Positions 11,501 through 26,500 of a stretch of 64,000 bases of DNA are shown one piece after another. Position 1 is the stretch's first letter; each line of letters starts with the position of its first letter. A program made the position numbers and the translations under genes. The stretch comes from Flexamia atlantica (taxonomy: Eukaryota > Arthropoda > Insecta > Hemiptera > Cicadellidae): NCBI GenBank assembly GCA_035578135.1, contig JAQJVK010000006.1, positions 4,755,501-4,819,500 on the forward strand. The letters are read 5' to 3'. The notes under the pieces were generated by a model, which had not been told where the DNA came from, searched no databases, and worked only from the letters and a program-made list of their open reading frames with translations.

Positions 11501-14500
11501 CTCCCTTCTTTAATGTATTTAGCAAATTTCCCCTTTAGGGAAGAAGCTATTACCGTAGGTCTCATGGTAAGACCTAAGCCCGAGACCATGGTAACTTTTT
11601 GTTTCAAGGCCACCAGAAGCTAAAAACATCATTCGTTCGAATTTTTATATATCTATCTATCTATCTCTCTATAGTCCATGCAACGGAAGGGTATAAAGGG
11701 AATTGCATGGATCACAATTTTTGACTTCGTAACTTTGTTTGGACTAGTTAGGAGCAAAACATATCAAAAGTCCCCGCCCTTAGCCCTTGAGCCGGCTGGG
11801 CTGGATGGCCTAAAGGTACAATTTTTTGGTTTTTCCTAAATATCTTGAAAAATATCAACTTTTAGTATTCCCTATTAAATTTGAAAATTAAAGAAAATTA
11901 AATTTCCTGTAAGAAAAAAATATAATATGTTTACTTTGGTCTAACCCTTTACAAGGTAAGCACTAATTTTATTAATATTTTAAAAAAATATCCCTTCCAT
12001 AAGAAATACATGTAAATTTGTGGGTAACTTAGATGCCCAATTGGGCAACGCTTTTTTCATCTAAAGGAAAATGAACAGCATTTAGGAAATATTGACAAAA
12101 TTTCTAGTAATTTGACACCTCAATCATAAAAATTGGTCCAAAATAAAAGGGTCCAAATTGTAATAATTTCTTTATAAATTAAGTTTTTGTGAGCTCGCCA
12201 ACCCTTTTATTTTGGACCAATTTTAATGATTGAGGTGTCAAATTACTAGAAATTTTGTCAATATTTCCTGAATGCTATTCATTTTCCTTTATGTGAAAAA
12301 GTGTTGCCCAATTGGGCATCTAAGTTACCCACAAATTTACATGAATTTTTATGGAAGGGATATTTTTTTAATATTACTAAAATTGGTGCTTACCTTGTAA
12401 ACGGTTGGACCAAAGTAGACATACTATGTATTTTTCTTACAGGAAATTTAATTTCCTTCAATTCTCAAATTTAATAGGGAATACTAAAAGTTGATAGTTT
12501 TCAAGATATTTAGGAAAAACCAAAAAATTGTACCTTTAGGCCCTTCCAGCCCAGCCGGCTCAAGGGCTAAGGGCGGGGACTTTTGATATGTTTTACTCCT
12601 AACTAGTCCAAACAAAGTTACGAAGTCAAAAATTGTAATCCATGCAATTCCCTCTATACCTCTTTTTGAGCATTCATTGTCTGGACTACTATGTATATAT
12701 ATGATATTTGTCTGTCAGCACAATAGCGGCCATAAATATGGTCCGATCTTAATGAAATTTGATACAGACATGAAAAGTGGTAATCAACTGGATGAGTTCA
12801 TGAACAAGCCCGATCGGTCCACCGGAGGGGGGCATAATAGGGGATAAACCCCCCCCCCCCAAAAATGGGTGTTTTGAGTTTTTTACATATAAAAATGAAA
12901 TTTATTCAATTTTTACTGGCACCATTGAATTCAGCTCAAAAAAACAAACAATTTAGTATTTTGAATCACTGCTCTATGTCCATTGGTTACCGAGATATTG
13001 AAAGTGGTAGGCCTAAACACAGTACATTGTCCTAATGTTAACCTTGTGGGGAATAAGTCAAATTCTATATCTGGCTTATTTCTCAACATATATCAATGAA
13101 ACTTGGTTTGTGGCTTCATCTAGATGAGATCTAATGTATTTTAGTCTAAAATCCCCGAAATTTCCATTTTTGTGGCAGCAAACCTGCATACTCATTCCCC
13201 ATGTTATCCTTATAGGAAAAAAGCTATATCTTTCTTTTTTGACGTATCTTGGTAAAACTTTGTACATGGCTTCTTGTAGTTCAGATCTACTAAATATTGA
13301 ATTAAAACCACCCGGTTTAAACGTAACTGTCACAGCAAACCTACATACTCATTCCTCATGTTATTCTTATGGAGCTTACAAAAACATGTCAAATCTCACT
13401 ATATTGGATTGAAATATGTTCTTTTGCATTTGAAATTTGCTGAGAATGCAGGTCTGCTGCAATGGGGGTATTGTTTGTTAAAACACAAATAACCATTGGA
13501 GAACGATTTAACATACCAAAACCCTAAGTGTCTTTTTAGGTTATGAGATATTTTGAGTGTCCCCAAAATATGGGGTATTTTGTGGCAACTCAAAATTTTC
13601 AAATGTAAACCTCTTTTGATTGACCCCTCATTTCAGAGAGCTTTAAAAAAAATGAGCGAATGGTGGAGTTTGGAGGTCTCTAATGTGTTTATATCCAAAA
13701 TGGCAGCTTGTCAAAGTTTTGAATACTACTAATTCTTTTAACCTGGCGCCTTAATATTTAAAATTTTGAGTGTCCCGCAAAAATTGGAGATTTATTAGGG
13801 CAACTCAGACTTATATAGGCCCTAATGTAAACCTCTTTTCAGTGACCCCTCTTTTTAAAGAGCTTTTTAAAAGCTCTTTATAATGAGCTTTCGTTTAAAA
13901 GCTTATTTTAATGAGGAACCATTAAAAAGATCATGAACAACCAACTCACACAGCCCTACACAGCCCCTCACAGCCCCTTATTTGGGTTGTTTGGGTATTT
14001 TTTTTGTTGAGTGGTTCCTCTTTAAAATTTTACCTCATACAGGTTTACATTAGAATAGTTAGGGTTGCTCCCAAAATCTCCAATTTTTGTGGGACACACA
14101 TCATTTTATATATTGCCAATAGAGACCATTTCATATACAGTGTGTTCATTTTTTTGTGCACACCATTGTGATCTTGTAAACTATAACAGATACAAGAAAG
14201 ATTAAGTTAGCAAAGTAATGCGTAATAATAGTAATAATAAGACAAGTTAAATGGTGGTGAACATTTAAAATATTCGACCAAACTCGTTCGCTACGCTCAA
14301 AAAACTATTTTGGCCCCAAAACTGAAATTGCCCGCAACTCCCTTATTTTTTAAGGTATGAGACTGTAAGTGGGGTCAAATAAACACAAAATTTTATGTAG
14401 AATCTAAATATTCAATCAAAATCAATTTTTTTTTTTTTTAAAGAGGGTGGCGGCCTCTTTTTACCTTGCATTTGCCCCCCCACATGGGCCTCAGGCCTGT

Positions 14501-17500
14501 GCGTGGAAGTTATCAAGCAAACCCAAGGAGTGAGCCGGTACAGTACAAGGATGAACAGTACTGCTAAAAGTATGCGGCATCATCGGGGCTCGATCCTGCG
14601 ACGCTGCCGCCACAGAACCGGGGCCGAGTACGCTACCAACTGCGCCACCGACTCACTAAAACGGTGGCTCACTAAAACGTGATACCATTTATGGTTTTCT
14701 GTGAATAATGCTCAAGTCCAGAATTTTAAATACCAACTTATAAAATTTTGTTTTTCATTGCAATGATATTTTTCTCCTGATTAAAAAACACTACACATGT
14801 GATATTTTCCTCTTCAAATATATTTTCAATCAGAGAAAATATTTTTTTTATGATAATGGGTGATAATGCACTGGATTTATCATAAAAATGAAAACTATAA
14901 AAGCAGCTGATTTGTACTAAACAGCTGATTGACTCAAAACAGCTGATGGGCAGCAAAAAGCTGTTTTTCGGACAAATAAGCATCTTCATTTAAAACAACT
15001 GATTTATTTGTAAATTAGCTTTTTACTGTTAATCAGCTGTGTCTAGTCAATCAGCTGTAAACTATTAATCAACTGTTTCCATTTTATTTATTGTCATCAT
15101 GAATCTAATACATGAAAATCTATTAAATATTTTAAATTAATGGTATGATAATGTTAATTAATTAATTATTGTACATGATGATGAACTGAATTCATAATAA
15201 AATAAGGAAGAGGGGATTAGCTGATTAATATTTAACAGCTGCTTGACCAGAAACAGCTAATAAATAGTGAAAAGCTAATTTACAAATAAATCAGTTGTTT
15301 TAAATGATCATGTTTATTTGTCCGTAAAACAGTTTTTTGCTGCCAATCAGCCGTTTCGAGTCAATCAGCTGTTTAGTACAAATCAGCTGTTTTCATAGTT
15401 GTAATTTTTATGATAAATCCAGTACATTATAGGGTGGGTCGGGGTAATTTGGGTATAATATTAATTTATTTTTATATTTTCAAAACTAAACAATATTTTA
15501 AAACCAAATTTATATATATTGTTTGTTGCAGTAATAACACCGGTCTGACACTTAAATGGAGCCAAGTGGTAAGCTTATTGGAGCGGGTTAGTTCGATGCA
15601 CTTTATTCAGATGGCGTTGTAAAAACATGACTTTCTTCTTCTTCACTGATTCAGCCAATCAGAACGACGATAACGATCTGCTAACTTCCCGTTCCGTTTC
15701 CCTTGATTTTCTGTCACAACGCGACGTGTACACAACCATAACGAGTTGGAATTAATTTGAGTGTGGGAAAATACCTAAGTACGTTTGCAGAAAGTTTTTC
15801 TAGTGTAAGTTGTTTCACGAAATACTGTACTGCGTGATTCATGTTGTGCTTAAAGCTATTGATGGAAAATAAATACGTAGATGTTTACATAAAAGCACTG
15901 AATAAAAATTAACTATTTACTCAGTACAGTATTTCGCGAAACAACTTGCACTAGCGGCAAACGCACTTAATCTAAACAAACCGGTAAAGTCATTAAAATT
16001 GAAAGTCTAGCAAACAAAACAAGAAAACGAAAATATAAACAAAGCAGACGACGACGATCGATATGTCGCATCGACGACGATCGATATGTCGCATCGACGA
16101 CCATCGATATATCGCATCGATCTTTTTAGTTTGTTGCACTTTATTCAGATAGCGCTGCTGTTCCCTTACCACCGAGTTAACATGAGAGTGCCATCTCTTT
16201 ACGAAGTTCATTATTACTCTATGGTAATAAGAAATTATATATACTAACAATATTTATGTTGGTAACACTGGTGCTTCATAAAAAAATATAAATTAAGTTT
16301 TGTAAAAAGTTCAATTCGCTGATTGGTTATGTTCAACGGTTTGCAGATTATGGAAGAGTAATGGTACACCAACCAAACTCAAGTATGTAAACATTACATA
16401 TTTGTAGAACATTTCAATAAATAGTTTACTTATATACATTTAGAGGGTTTGTAATAAATTAAATTTATATGGCATGGGGTAATTTGGGTATAACAATTGG
16501 TTTTCTGTAACCTAACCTAATTTAAAAAAATAAAAATAAAATTTTTTAATTTTTTTTAAATTAAAAAACAAGAGTTCTATTTTTTTTTGTCTTAAAAATT
16601 TTTTTTTTAAACGATATATTTTAAAAATTGTTTTCGTTTTGTATTTACACTTTGACCTTATGACTGATAAGTAAATACTGATTTATAAACTTTATTAGGC
16701 TAACTTTATTTCCAAGGTTACCTAAATTTACCTTAAGATTGGGGTAATTTGGGTATTTATATTTATCAAACAAGTTTTAACATAATGCTACATTCTATAC
16801 CCACTTTCCCCCAACCCTGGGGTAATTTGGGTATAAGTTAACAAATTGTTACCATGACTACATATAAAGTTAAATATTTGATTTAGTAGTATCAAATGAT
16901 AAACATGGAAAGTAACCAAAAAATTATGATTAAAAAAATACGCTGAAAATATACCCAAATTACCCCGACCCACCCTAACCCATTTTCATTTATAAAAAAT
17001 ATTTTCTTAATCACGCATTTGAACAGGAAAATGTCTCATTTGTTGTATTTTTGCAATCAGGAAAAAATATCTTTTCAATTAAAAAAGTATTTTACAGTTA
17101 GCATTTAAAATTCTGGATTTTAGCATTATTCTCAGAAAACCAAATTGTATTACGATTTTGACTGAATATTTAGGTTCTACGTAAAAGTTCATGTATTGAC
17201 CCCACTTACAGTCTTGTACCTTAAAAAAATAAGAAGTTATGGGCATTTTTAGTTTTGGGGCAAAAATGGTTTTTTGAGCGTAGCGAACGAGATGCTAGAA
17301 TATTTTTAATCGCCCGTCACTATTTAACTTGTCTTATTATTACGCATTACTTTGATAATTTAACCTTTCTTGTATCTGTTATAGTTTATGACATCCCAAT
17401 GGTGTGCACAAAAAAAAAGAACACACTGTATTAGCATTTCTTCAAGAGTTGTTTCTGCTTCTAAGTCACCAAAGTTGAAATTAAAACTCGTTAAGTCTTA

Positions 17501-20500
17501 AGACACCAGGTTTCAAGAATGAATTGTATTCAAAACTTTGACCAGCTGCCATTTTAGAAATAAACATTTTAGAGATCTCCACCCTCCACCATTTTAACTA
17601 TTTTTTAAAGCTCTTCAATATGTGGGGTCAATCAAAAGGGGTTTACTCTTGAAAATTTCAAGTTGCCCCAAAACCCGCCAATTTTGGGTGACAATCAAAA
17701 TTTCTGATAACGTCAAAGATACTTTGGGTTAAATTTGTATCGTTCCCCAAAGGTTATTTGTTTGTTTTGACAAACAATAAAATTAAATAGGGGGGAAGGA
17801 CTTTTTTCGCACACTGTATTTTTCAAAGTATCTCAATATTCAGTAAATTATTTACTAATGCAGTACAAAAATCCAATGTTTTTCTAATACCACCTGAATT
17901 TTTGAAAAAAATAGATGAAAACTGAACGATGTTTGAGTATGATTTGTGTTTAATATGCTTGATCATTTTTTAATTTTTTTTGTTGTTTATAGTTAGTGTG
18001 CACTGTGTTTAGAATTATGTTAATAAAACAATATTTGCTAGTAAAAACTCACATAGCATTTTGTAGACATGCCCCAAATATGATCAGAGACTTATAAAAA
18101 TCATAAAAACATATTAATTTTTTTAAATAAATATATTAAAACATGGTGCACTTGGAACTGAAATCTTGAGCTAAGCAAATCCATAGTAACAATCAGCCAT
18201 TATTCAATTTGCCAGATTAGCTTTTAGATCAATTGCGAGAAGGGATCATATACAAACTCAGTTGAGAAAATTTAAGTTCTTAGCATGTTCTGCTTATATT
18301 CTACGCAATCATTTATGAAAAATCTGTTGTAAACACAATTTCAATAGTAGCCCAGGAACTTTACTCTAAAAAGGCCCAAAATTAAAAAGAAATAGTAACT
18401 AGCTGAGCTTTGTTGTGGTATTGGTCCTATATGATTAAACGAGCATTTTCTCGAAGTTCCCCTCATTTCTTTATCTTGTTCACTTGTTGTAAGAAGGATT
18501 TTGTTTGTCACTTGTACTCAAAATTAGGTTTTTTTGTTGTTAATTGATTAGGAAAAATTAAAACTATAACATTTAGATTTGCACCATTGAATTCAGCTTG
18601 TAAAACCCCTCAATTTAGTTTCTTGCATCAATGTTCTGTGCCCAATTTACCGAGATATTGTCATTATGTAGTTTTAATGTTAACCTTTTATAGGAAATTA
18701 ATAACATTATATACCTCGCATACTTATCTATGTATTCTAATACAACTTGTTATTTGGCTTCATCTAGTTGAGATCTAATGGATTGTGAAGTTAAAAATCC
18801 CCCATCTATACATTTCTATGGCAGCAAACCTAAATACTCATTCCTCATGTAATTCATAGAATACTTCATGAAATTTTGATTTCTCTTAAATCTCCTATTC
18901 TAATTATTAAGACAGAAGTGTCTTCTGGTCTTAAACCAAGCAGTTAAGCTTTGGCTTTCATTTGAGCTTTTGATTGTTTATTTAAGTCACAGCCACTTTC
19001 ACATGATGTGATTTTTATGCAGCTGCTGTCGTCTGACAATGGTTCGTGTGACCCGCTGCCATGTCTCAGTTTAGCTTGTGGATCGTACGAAATGGCCATG
19101 CAACAGGCTGTTGTGGGTGAAAGTACCCATAAGGTTTCATACAAATACGACACCTTCATACATATCGGACGACACCCATGGGCGGATTTAGGTCTTAATT
19201 ATTGGGGGTGCCAGGTCACCTCACTTGTGAAGTATTGTATGTTCAAATTCAAACATTAAACTCCTATTTAAATAGCTTGTTTGCTGGCATATTCCAAAAA
19301 ATATCTGCTCATTTTATTTGATAATAACCCTGCTGTAATTTATGTGAGAGCTTATTTAAAGTTATGTTGAAAATTGATTCCCCATTTACTGCCAAACAAT
19401 CCAGCAAAAATCCCAGCCCGGCACCCCCTGGCACTCCCAGAAATCCTCCCATGACTACACCTTGTTGTACCTCACCAGCCGCATCAAAACTGCTTCGTGT
19501 GAAAGGGGCCTAATACCCCATTCTATATAAAAATGTTATTAAAATTTTTTTAGTTAAAATTTTATTTCCAGGTTCTTTGTAAGAGAAAAACATTGCTTTG
19601 GTCTCAAGTTACTCTGTAAGTTATTGGTTTCGATTTGAATTAAGTTTACTTAAACTGGTTAGAGCTGAGTTCAGAAGTAAAATATTATCAGTAGACACAT
19701 TTTTGAAAAAAAAAAATTTAAACTAACCTTTTTTTGTGTGATATGCTATGATTTGCAAGTGGTAAACAAGCAAAACCATAAAGTACATGTCAACACAAAA
19801 AAATATGAGTCAAAATTTCTCCAGTGGGGAGGTGGCCCTCTCTTTTTATGAGTATACATTTACATGAATGAGTTAAATTAAAAATAAACATGAATGTAAA
19901 TCATAAATGTGTAAATTTTTTATTTTATTTTAAGTGACTCATTTATTAATATTCTTATTCATCGTTTTACTGAAAGTCTTTTATAAGAAATATATCAAAT
20001 AAAAGTTGATGTTACTTACCTCAGTCTTTTTTGAAGGAGGCGACATCCTAGACAGTGCTTTTGTTATTGACCCCACTTCTGTTATTCGTGTCGGAGGTTT
20101 AGCTTCTTTGGCCGGCGCCATGCTTGCGTTTGGATGTTGTTTGGTCGCTATATACGTCTTGAATCGATCCGTGGAGTCTGACAGAGGGGCTCCACCGATG
20201 TTTGGCAATCTTCTGAATAGTCTAGATGAATCCAAGTCATTCACTCTAGCGAGGTAGTCGTTTTCATCGCCGAACACCGGGTTGTATCTGAGTGCTAGCT
20301 GGTCCAGTGGCTCGTAGCTTCTCGAAGGCGGGAGCTCATCGTCTCGCCGCACCTGGCTCCTCGTCCGCCTCACGGGCTGCTGCCTCCACACGTTGTTCAA
20401 GTTGCGATCGAGACTGGCTCCGCGCTCTCGCTTGTTGTCTGTGATTGGCTCTAATGGATAACTTTTGTCCCATCCAGCAGAATGGTGGTGGTTCTGCCCC

Positions 20501-23500
20501 CTTCGTTCTTGAAATAGCTGCCGCACCTGATAACAAAACAAGTGTATTATTTACAGATCAGTCGCAGACTTTCAGTAATAATTAGCTAGTGAAAAGTGTC
20601 ACCCAGGATATGTTTTAGTTGATAAATAAGGAATTACTATTTACATTTTATACTTAAACCCCAAATTCGGACAATGTCTAGATAGCCAGATAGCAGTTAA
20701 ATTGATATTTTATTAATTATTATTTATTAAATAAATTATTATATTAAATAATTTATTAATTATTTATTTTATTAATTATAATTTTATTTATTATTTTATA
20801 TTTTATTAAAATTGATATTTTGATTTTGATATTTGCCGACATTTGCCATCTCTGATTAGTAAAAAAAAGTTCACGACGTTTCGGGATCTGGAATCTGATC
20901 CCGTCTTCAGATGGAAAAAACCTAGAACATAACAAGACTAGTAATATACAGCCAGGTTAACCTGGACAAAAACATAGCTAAAACAGAGAACCGTAAAAGC
21001 CGTCACATTTTTGTATTGCTATGCTATTTTTAAAAACACTATGCTGAAAAAAAACAAGAACACAAAATAACACAGAAATCACAGGTGTCACAAGTATCAA
21101 GAATCACCAAACAGGAGAGAGCATGTCCACACCCAGTCAGAGCTGAGCTAATCAGCTGATGATTTTAACATAACATGATACAGATTTGGTAAACGAATAC
21201 ACTCAGCAAAGGTAATAGAATAGCTATCTCCCATAAGGCCTGTACTGAAAGGTGAACATGGAATAGAGTAAAGTTTAGCTGTGGTGTCCTTTATTGTTAT
21301 CTCCTGTCGCATATGTGTTAAAGCATGTGTAATTGTATCTACAGTTGAATTAATACATCTATGAAGCGTGAAAGGGAGGGAAATTTCACATATCATTCGC
21401 CAGCGCCAGGCACAACCCTCAGAAAACAAAGAAAACCAACGAGTTTTATTCGCAAGATCCTGTTAATTATATCATTGGCCAGAGCATTTTTGTTGTTTTG
21501 TCACAACGTCATTTCCTATGGGATGAATCATTTGGTTTTTTATTGTTTATATGTTGTCCTAAAAGTTTATTGATTGTCCGCTAGATGGTAATACTTAGAC
21601 TTAGGGATTTTCGGATATTTCGGAACTCCTTGTGTGTTTTGGTATGCCTTCGAGGGGTTGGCCTCTCACTGGCATTATAATAAGTATAGAAATTTCCCTC
21701 CCTTTCGTGCTTCATAGTTGTATTAATTCAAATATAATTGCTACTTTGTTTTTATTTACATGTCAGTTATATTTAGACTTGTTCTGAATAAAAAATAATT
21801 CTTTATTACTCGTACAAATTCATTATCTCTACATGTAAATCTTTAAAATGCTTTAAAATAAATACATTACAAAGTATAATGACCTGACGTGGGTATTATA
21901 GTTAATTATACTTAAACCTCGAGAGCGCTATGACTTTGGCGATTGAGGAAATTAATTTACCCACACACCCACACCGCAGTCAGGGTATTAAAGAGAGTTG
22001 TGTGTCTGTATTTAAAATGATTCAACTATAATGCTGAAAGGTACTGCAGCCACCATATGTCACTATGGTGTTTGTACTTACAGGTTCATTAGGGCTTGGC
22101 CATAGGACCGTTTTAAATGCATTGGTTTGATTTTCTTATGCCAAAACATTTGGTCATAGTTTGAAATAGTTCCAACGGTTACCAGTAGTATACGGAACTT
22201 ACTAAGCCCATGAGATAAAAGAAAAGAAAAATCTCCCAAGCACATCAGGCATTACCAGCTAGTAATGAGTAACTATGCAAATGAAGATTTAGCTTTTTGC
22301 TCTAAAGGCCTGAAGGGTAAAGAAAGGAAAATACAGTTCGCGCATTATATCTCCGGCTATGACTAGTACGCTACTAACCGTGTCATATGATATTTTTAAC
22401 ATATGATATTGGTAAACACAACATTTGACAAGCAGCGATGTTTTAGAAAATGTTTTCAGAAAAGTACCCCCCTCCCCCCCCCCCGCACCCTACAATCATA
22501 CTCAGTCATAGCCGGAGATATAATGCGCGAACTGTACAACTCTGAAACCTTTAACACGAACAAGTTAACTTTGCTCCAGCTGTTTTCAAATTCAGCATAC
22601 ATTTCTGTTAAAATTAAACAATAGCAAGATTGTTTACAAACTGGCACATCTCTAAATGGAACAAACTATGACTGTAGTAGTAATTAATCAACTGTAAAAC
22701 TATCATAAATTATGTGCAGGTACTCACCTTTCCTCCTCCTGGACCAAACCTTTGATATCCTTGCTGAGACTGTTCTTCATATAGTGCTAGAAGTTTCTGT
22801 TCTTTTTCTTGTAGCTGCTTCTGCTGAAATCTTGCCTATAAAAAGACAGTCTTGTTACCGAAACCATGTATAGGTAACAACAACATAACTTATGCAATGG
22901 TGGGTAATGTGTCATGGTACAGTTTGTACCTGAAATTTCTTGGAGGGGTGGTTTGAAAAAGAAAAAAATCAATATTAAAAGGGGAACTAAGTTTTTGACT
23001 GTTTAAAAGGGTCCTTGTAAAAATGTCTTCCTAAGTTTTTTCATCTTCTCTTTCATTTTTTGTTCTTGTGAAATATTATGTTTTTTGAAGTAGAGAAATA
23101 ACTTGGGGAATTCTTTAATCATTTGATGAAATGTTACCTATATTTTAATATAATAACGAATCTTAATGAAAGGTCACTTACTGCTCTGTCTGAGCAGTAA
23201 TTAGTTTTTAATTTATTGGTAATTTGTTTTTTGAACCGCTTGGAACCAGACAGTTTCTGATTCTGGCAATGAGTAACTGAGTAACACACTGTAAAGTACT
23301 GTGTGGACGTGGCCAGGGTAGAGTGACAATCCCGTGTCCTGTATTCTTGTTTTTTTTACAAACCTGGCTCAGAAAAAATTGTTCCACATGGGAGGGAAGT
23401 GTTAAAATGCAGATTCAAATTCTAAAAAATCAATTCACGTTGGTATAGCAGCCCCTCACCCTTGCAAAACCTTTTATATTTATATATTTATATATTTATA

Positions 23501-26500
23501 ATTTATTAATTTAATATTTTACCATTAAAGCTGACTGTGTGTAATATATATGAAATTCTGTGGCACAATAAGCACAAAGTGGGGAATATTTATACGGTTC
23601 AGTGGTTCAGTGGGGAAAATATTTGTTTCACTTGGTTACACTGGTTGAATTTAAAATACAATAAAGTTATTGAAAAGTAATGCACAGTATTATATATATA
23701 ATATCTTTGGACAAACTTTAGAACTCATTGTTTACAGCGTGCTTGGTGTTTGGAAGTTTTTCCAGTATAATACATTTGATTTGTACAAAGAAAGCAGACT
23801 TTGTAATCTTTATGAAACTTTTTCCCCAGTATGATTTTCAATTCTACTGATATTAATTAAAAATAAATAGAAACAAATAAATCAGAAATTGGTGAAAATG
23901 GAATGCTCTCTCTATAAAAATTGTTCGAAGGTTAAAGGTCAGATTGAAGTTAAGATTAAACAGATACTATGCAAACTGATTACAGTAACTAGTTTCCTGT
24001 ATAGTAATACGGTTTCCCACTTTCATAATTTCAACTAAAATAGTTATGGTCTACTATGCGGTTTTCCTCGCCTAAAGCCTCTATTCAAAGAGTCTACTTA
24101 GTTTTTGGGGATTCGCCAAGTTTCCACTACGAATCAATGTAATTTTCAACATAAAAACTACTCATAGATACAATTTATATTGACAGATCATATAAGGTGA
24201 TCTGCTCGCCAATGAAATGATTTATGACTTACTTCAGAAATCTGTGACACAGTGCAGCAGATACAAATTTATTAGTTTAGTATAGCCTATGTTACTTTCT
24301 TTGTTGAGGCGTAAGAAGCTAGACAGTTAGCCGTACCTGGAGCGAGCGGCGGCGCGGGGACGGCGGACACTGGCGGGGCCCACGGACCGCGGCCTCGGCG
24401 CCCGCCGCCTCCGCCCGTGACTCACCGCGAGTGGGCCGCTACCTGCCCGCCCCCCCCCCCCCCCCCGGGCCACGCGTATGTTTTATATCCGAATTATATA
24501 ATTTTACGTCTCGAACAATTGAAATGTATTGAATTTTTCTTTATAAGAACGTCAAAAAGGAATTGCGAGTGAAGTTTTAAGTACAGTCCCTTCACCCGCA
24601 GACGTATCAGACGAGCGCTGGGAAGGGCCGGCCGAATTTTCGCTAAAATCTTTATGAGACTGTTAAACAAAACTTATAATTATTTAATTTTATTTTGAAA
24701 ATGTTTAACACAAATTTTAAGAAAGTGTACTGTATATAGATAATATACCACTTACTCCGGCAACTTATTATATCGTAAATACAATCAACTGGTAATGTGA
24801 CTTTATTTTAGCACCATACATTTCTAGTATGACTTACCATGTAATAAGTATTTTTCAAAGAATCCAGATGAAGTGCAAAATAAAATTAGAGTTTGATTAC
24901 CATACACAAGCAGGCATCATACTCACGTCCATTACAGAAACAGCACGGTAACAGTAAACTAGGTAAGGGAGTGAAGGATAAAGTTGGTCCTATCCCTTGC
25001 AACTGTGCGTGTGTGGACTGCATGTTTACGAGTTAACCTATTTTGGCTCAAACCATTCGTTGTTTGCTAAATTTATAGAGGAATGGTAGATCTTTGACAG
25101 TAGATCGGGCGTATGGCTACGCCAAGTACAGTGTGTAATTAAGAACTTCGCGTTTTATCTGTTCAAGAGTTCGACACCCTCAGCAAGTAAAGAAAGCCTG
25201 TGAAATATTTAAGTACCATTTTTCACTCTGCATCATCGCTCAGGCTCATTATTTTTAACCTGAATCGTTGCAAATTTCTTACAGTGTTCACCACTACTCT
25301 ATTTGAAAATATACTCGTCAAGACTTTTAAAAGTAGGGAAACGATGGATCTATTTACTTTTTTATGCATAACGAGACTAAGATGATTTATTCGAAAAAAT
25401 TGGCAATTTTTCTAAAATACTATGTTTTATGTCCAATTACATACATTATTAAAATATTATTTACAAAATCGACATTACGAAAAAGTAAAAATCATAAGCA
25501 AAACTCAATTCCCTACTTAGAGCCAGTGTTAACAGAGAGCACTTGGAGAATAATTAGTCATATATCACGGTTTAATGTAATGTTTTATCGAATGTAATAG
25601 TATTTTTATACGTGTTCTGCACCAATCAATAAATATTTTTACATTTAAATAAAGAAATGTAAATAAGTTTTCCTTTGGGTGCGCTTAGTCTTTTTCCCGA
25701 ACACTCGTCCGTTCTTTCACCTCTGGAGCCGTGCATGCATCAGAACAGGTTCCGTCCGCTGTGTCTAACTAGGTATAACATGGGTGACTAACTAGTCCGC
25801 CGTGTTCACGTCATGTGTCTCATTGGCCTGACACTGACAGCTCTGCTCGCTTGGAAGATTGGATCTGTGCGGAGATCGGCTCGGCCAGACATTTACATTT
25901 TGACGTAGAATGTTAATGGCCAACAACTGTCAGATACAAATACCACAGTTTCCTTTCTGAGGATAGCAGTTGGTGGGCAAAACCAGTTGGTGGTTATTAA
26001 ATCACGATTATGCCTTCCTATTAGTACACAAGTAATTGTTTTATAATGGACTTTCTCAGTAAAGCATCAAATTCTCTATGTTTGCGATGGAATTTGGTTA
26101 ACTGGAAACCAACCTACGTAAAAATCTAAACCTTTTTGTAAAACAAAAACAATAATTTTGCCAGTACATTTTCTTCCTTTACATAAAACGTAAATTTTAT
26201 TCATCAAAATACGACGTGTGTAATACAAACGTCCGGATGTAAATCTTTGTCATATTTAAATAATATTTAAATGGTGTTGGTCTCTCTTCTCTTTCGTATA
26301 CCTAACTCGTATATGTAAATCGTATTGTCTCTGTCACGTTTTCATAGAAATAACCATGCGTTTAAAGATTGGATTATTGGAATATTGTGTAATGAGTTTA
26401 ATAGTTAGTTAGTTCTTGGCGTGTATATACATTTTCTGAAAAATGGGCATGAACTTCAGTTTGTCCTGGCTGTAAAAACAGTAGAATCAAATGAAATACT

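Larger units (their letters stand above)
14138..17428. mobile_element. TA-flanked foldback element, host for two insertions
   Basis: The ends are CAGTGTGTTC and GAACACACTG with TA flanks (14136-14137, 17429-17430). The arms run about 14138-14860 and 16978-17428 in inverted orientation; matching pairs include TAACTTGTCTTATTATTA near the right end. The left arm is longer because a SINE sits in it (about 14490-14660). The centre is filled by two further TA-flanked elements. It has no transposase. Confidence 0.78.
13465..17800. mobile_element. Outermost inverted-repeat pair around nested elements
   Basis: 13465-13760 is inverted relative to about 17490-17800. Matching pairs include AAAATGGCAGCTTGTCAAAG with CTTTGACCAGCTGCCATTTT, and CTCTTTTGATTGACCCC with GGGGTCAATCAAAAGGGG. 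A further local inverted pair lies within the left arm (about 13765-13850 with 14022-14100). The termini and target duplication were not resolved. It encloses the elements at 14138-17428. Confidence 0.6.
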
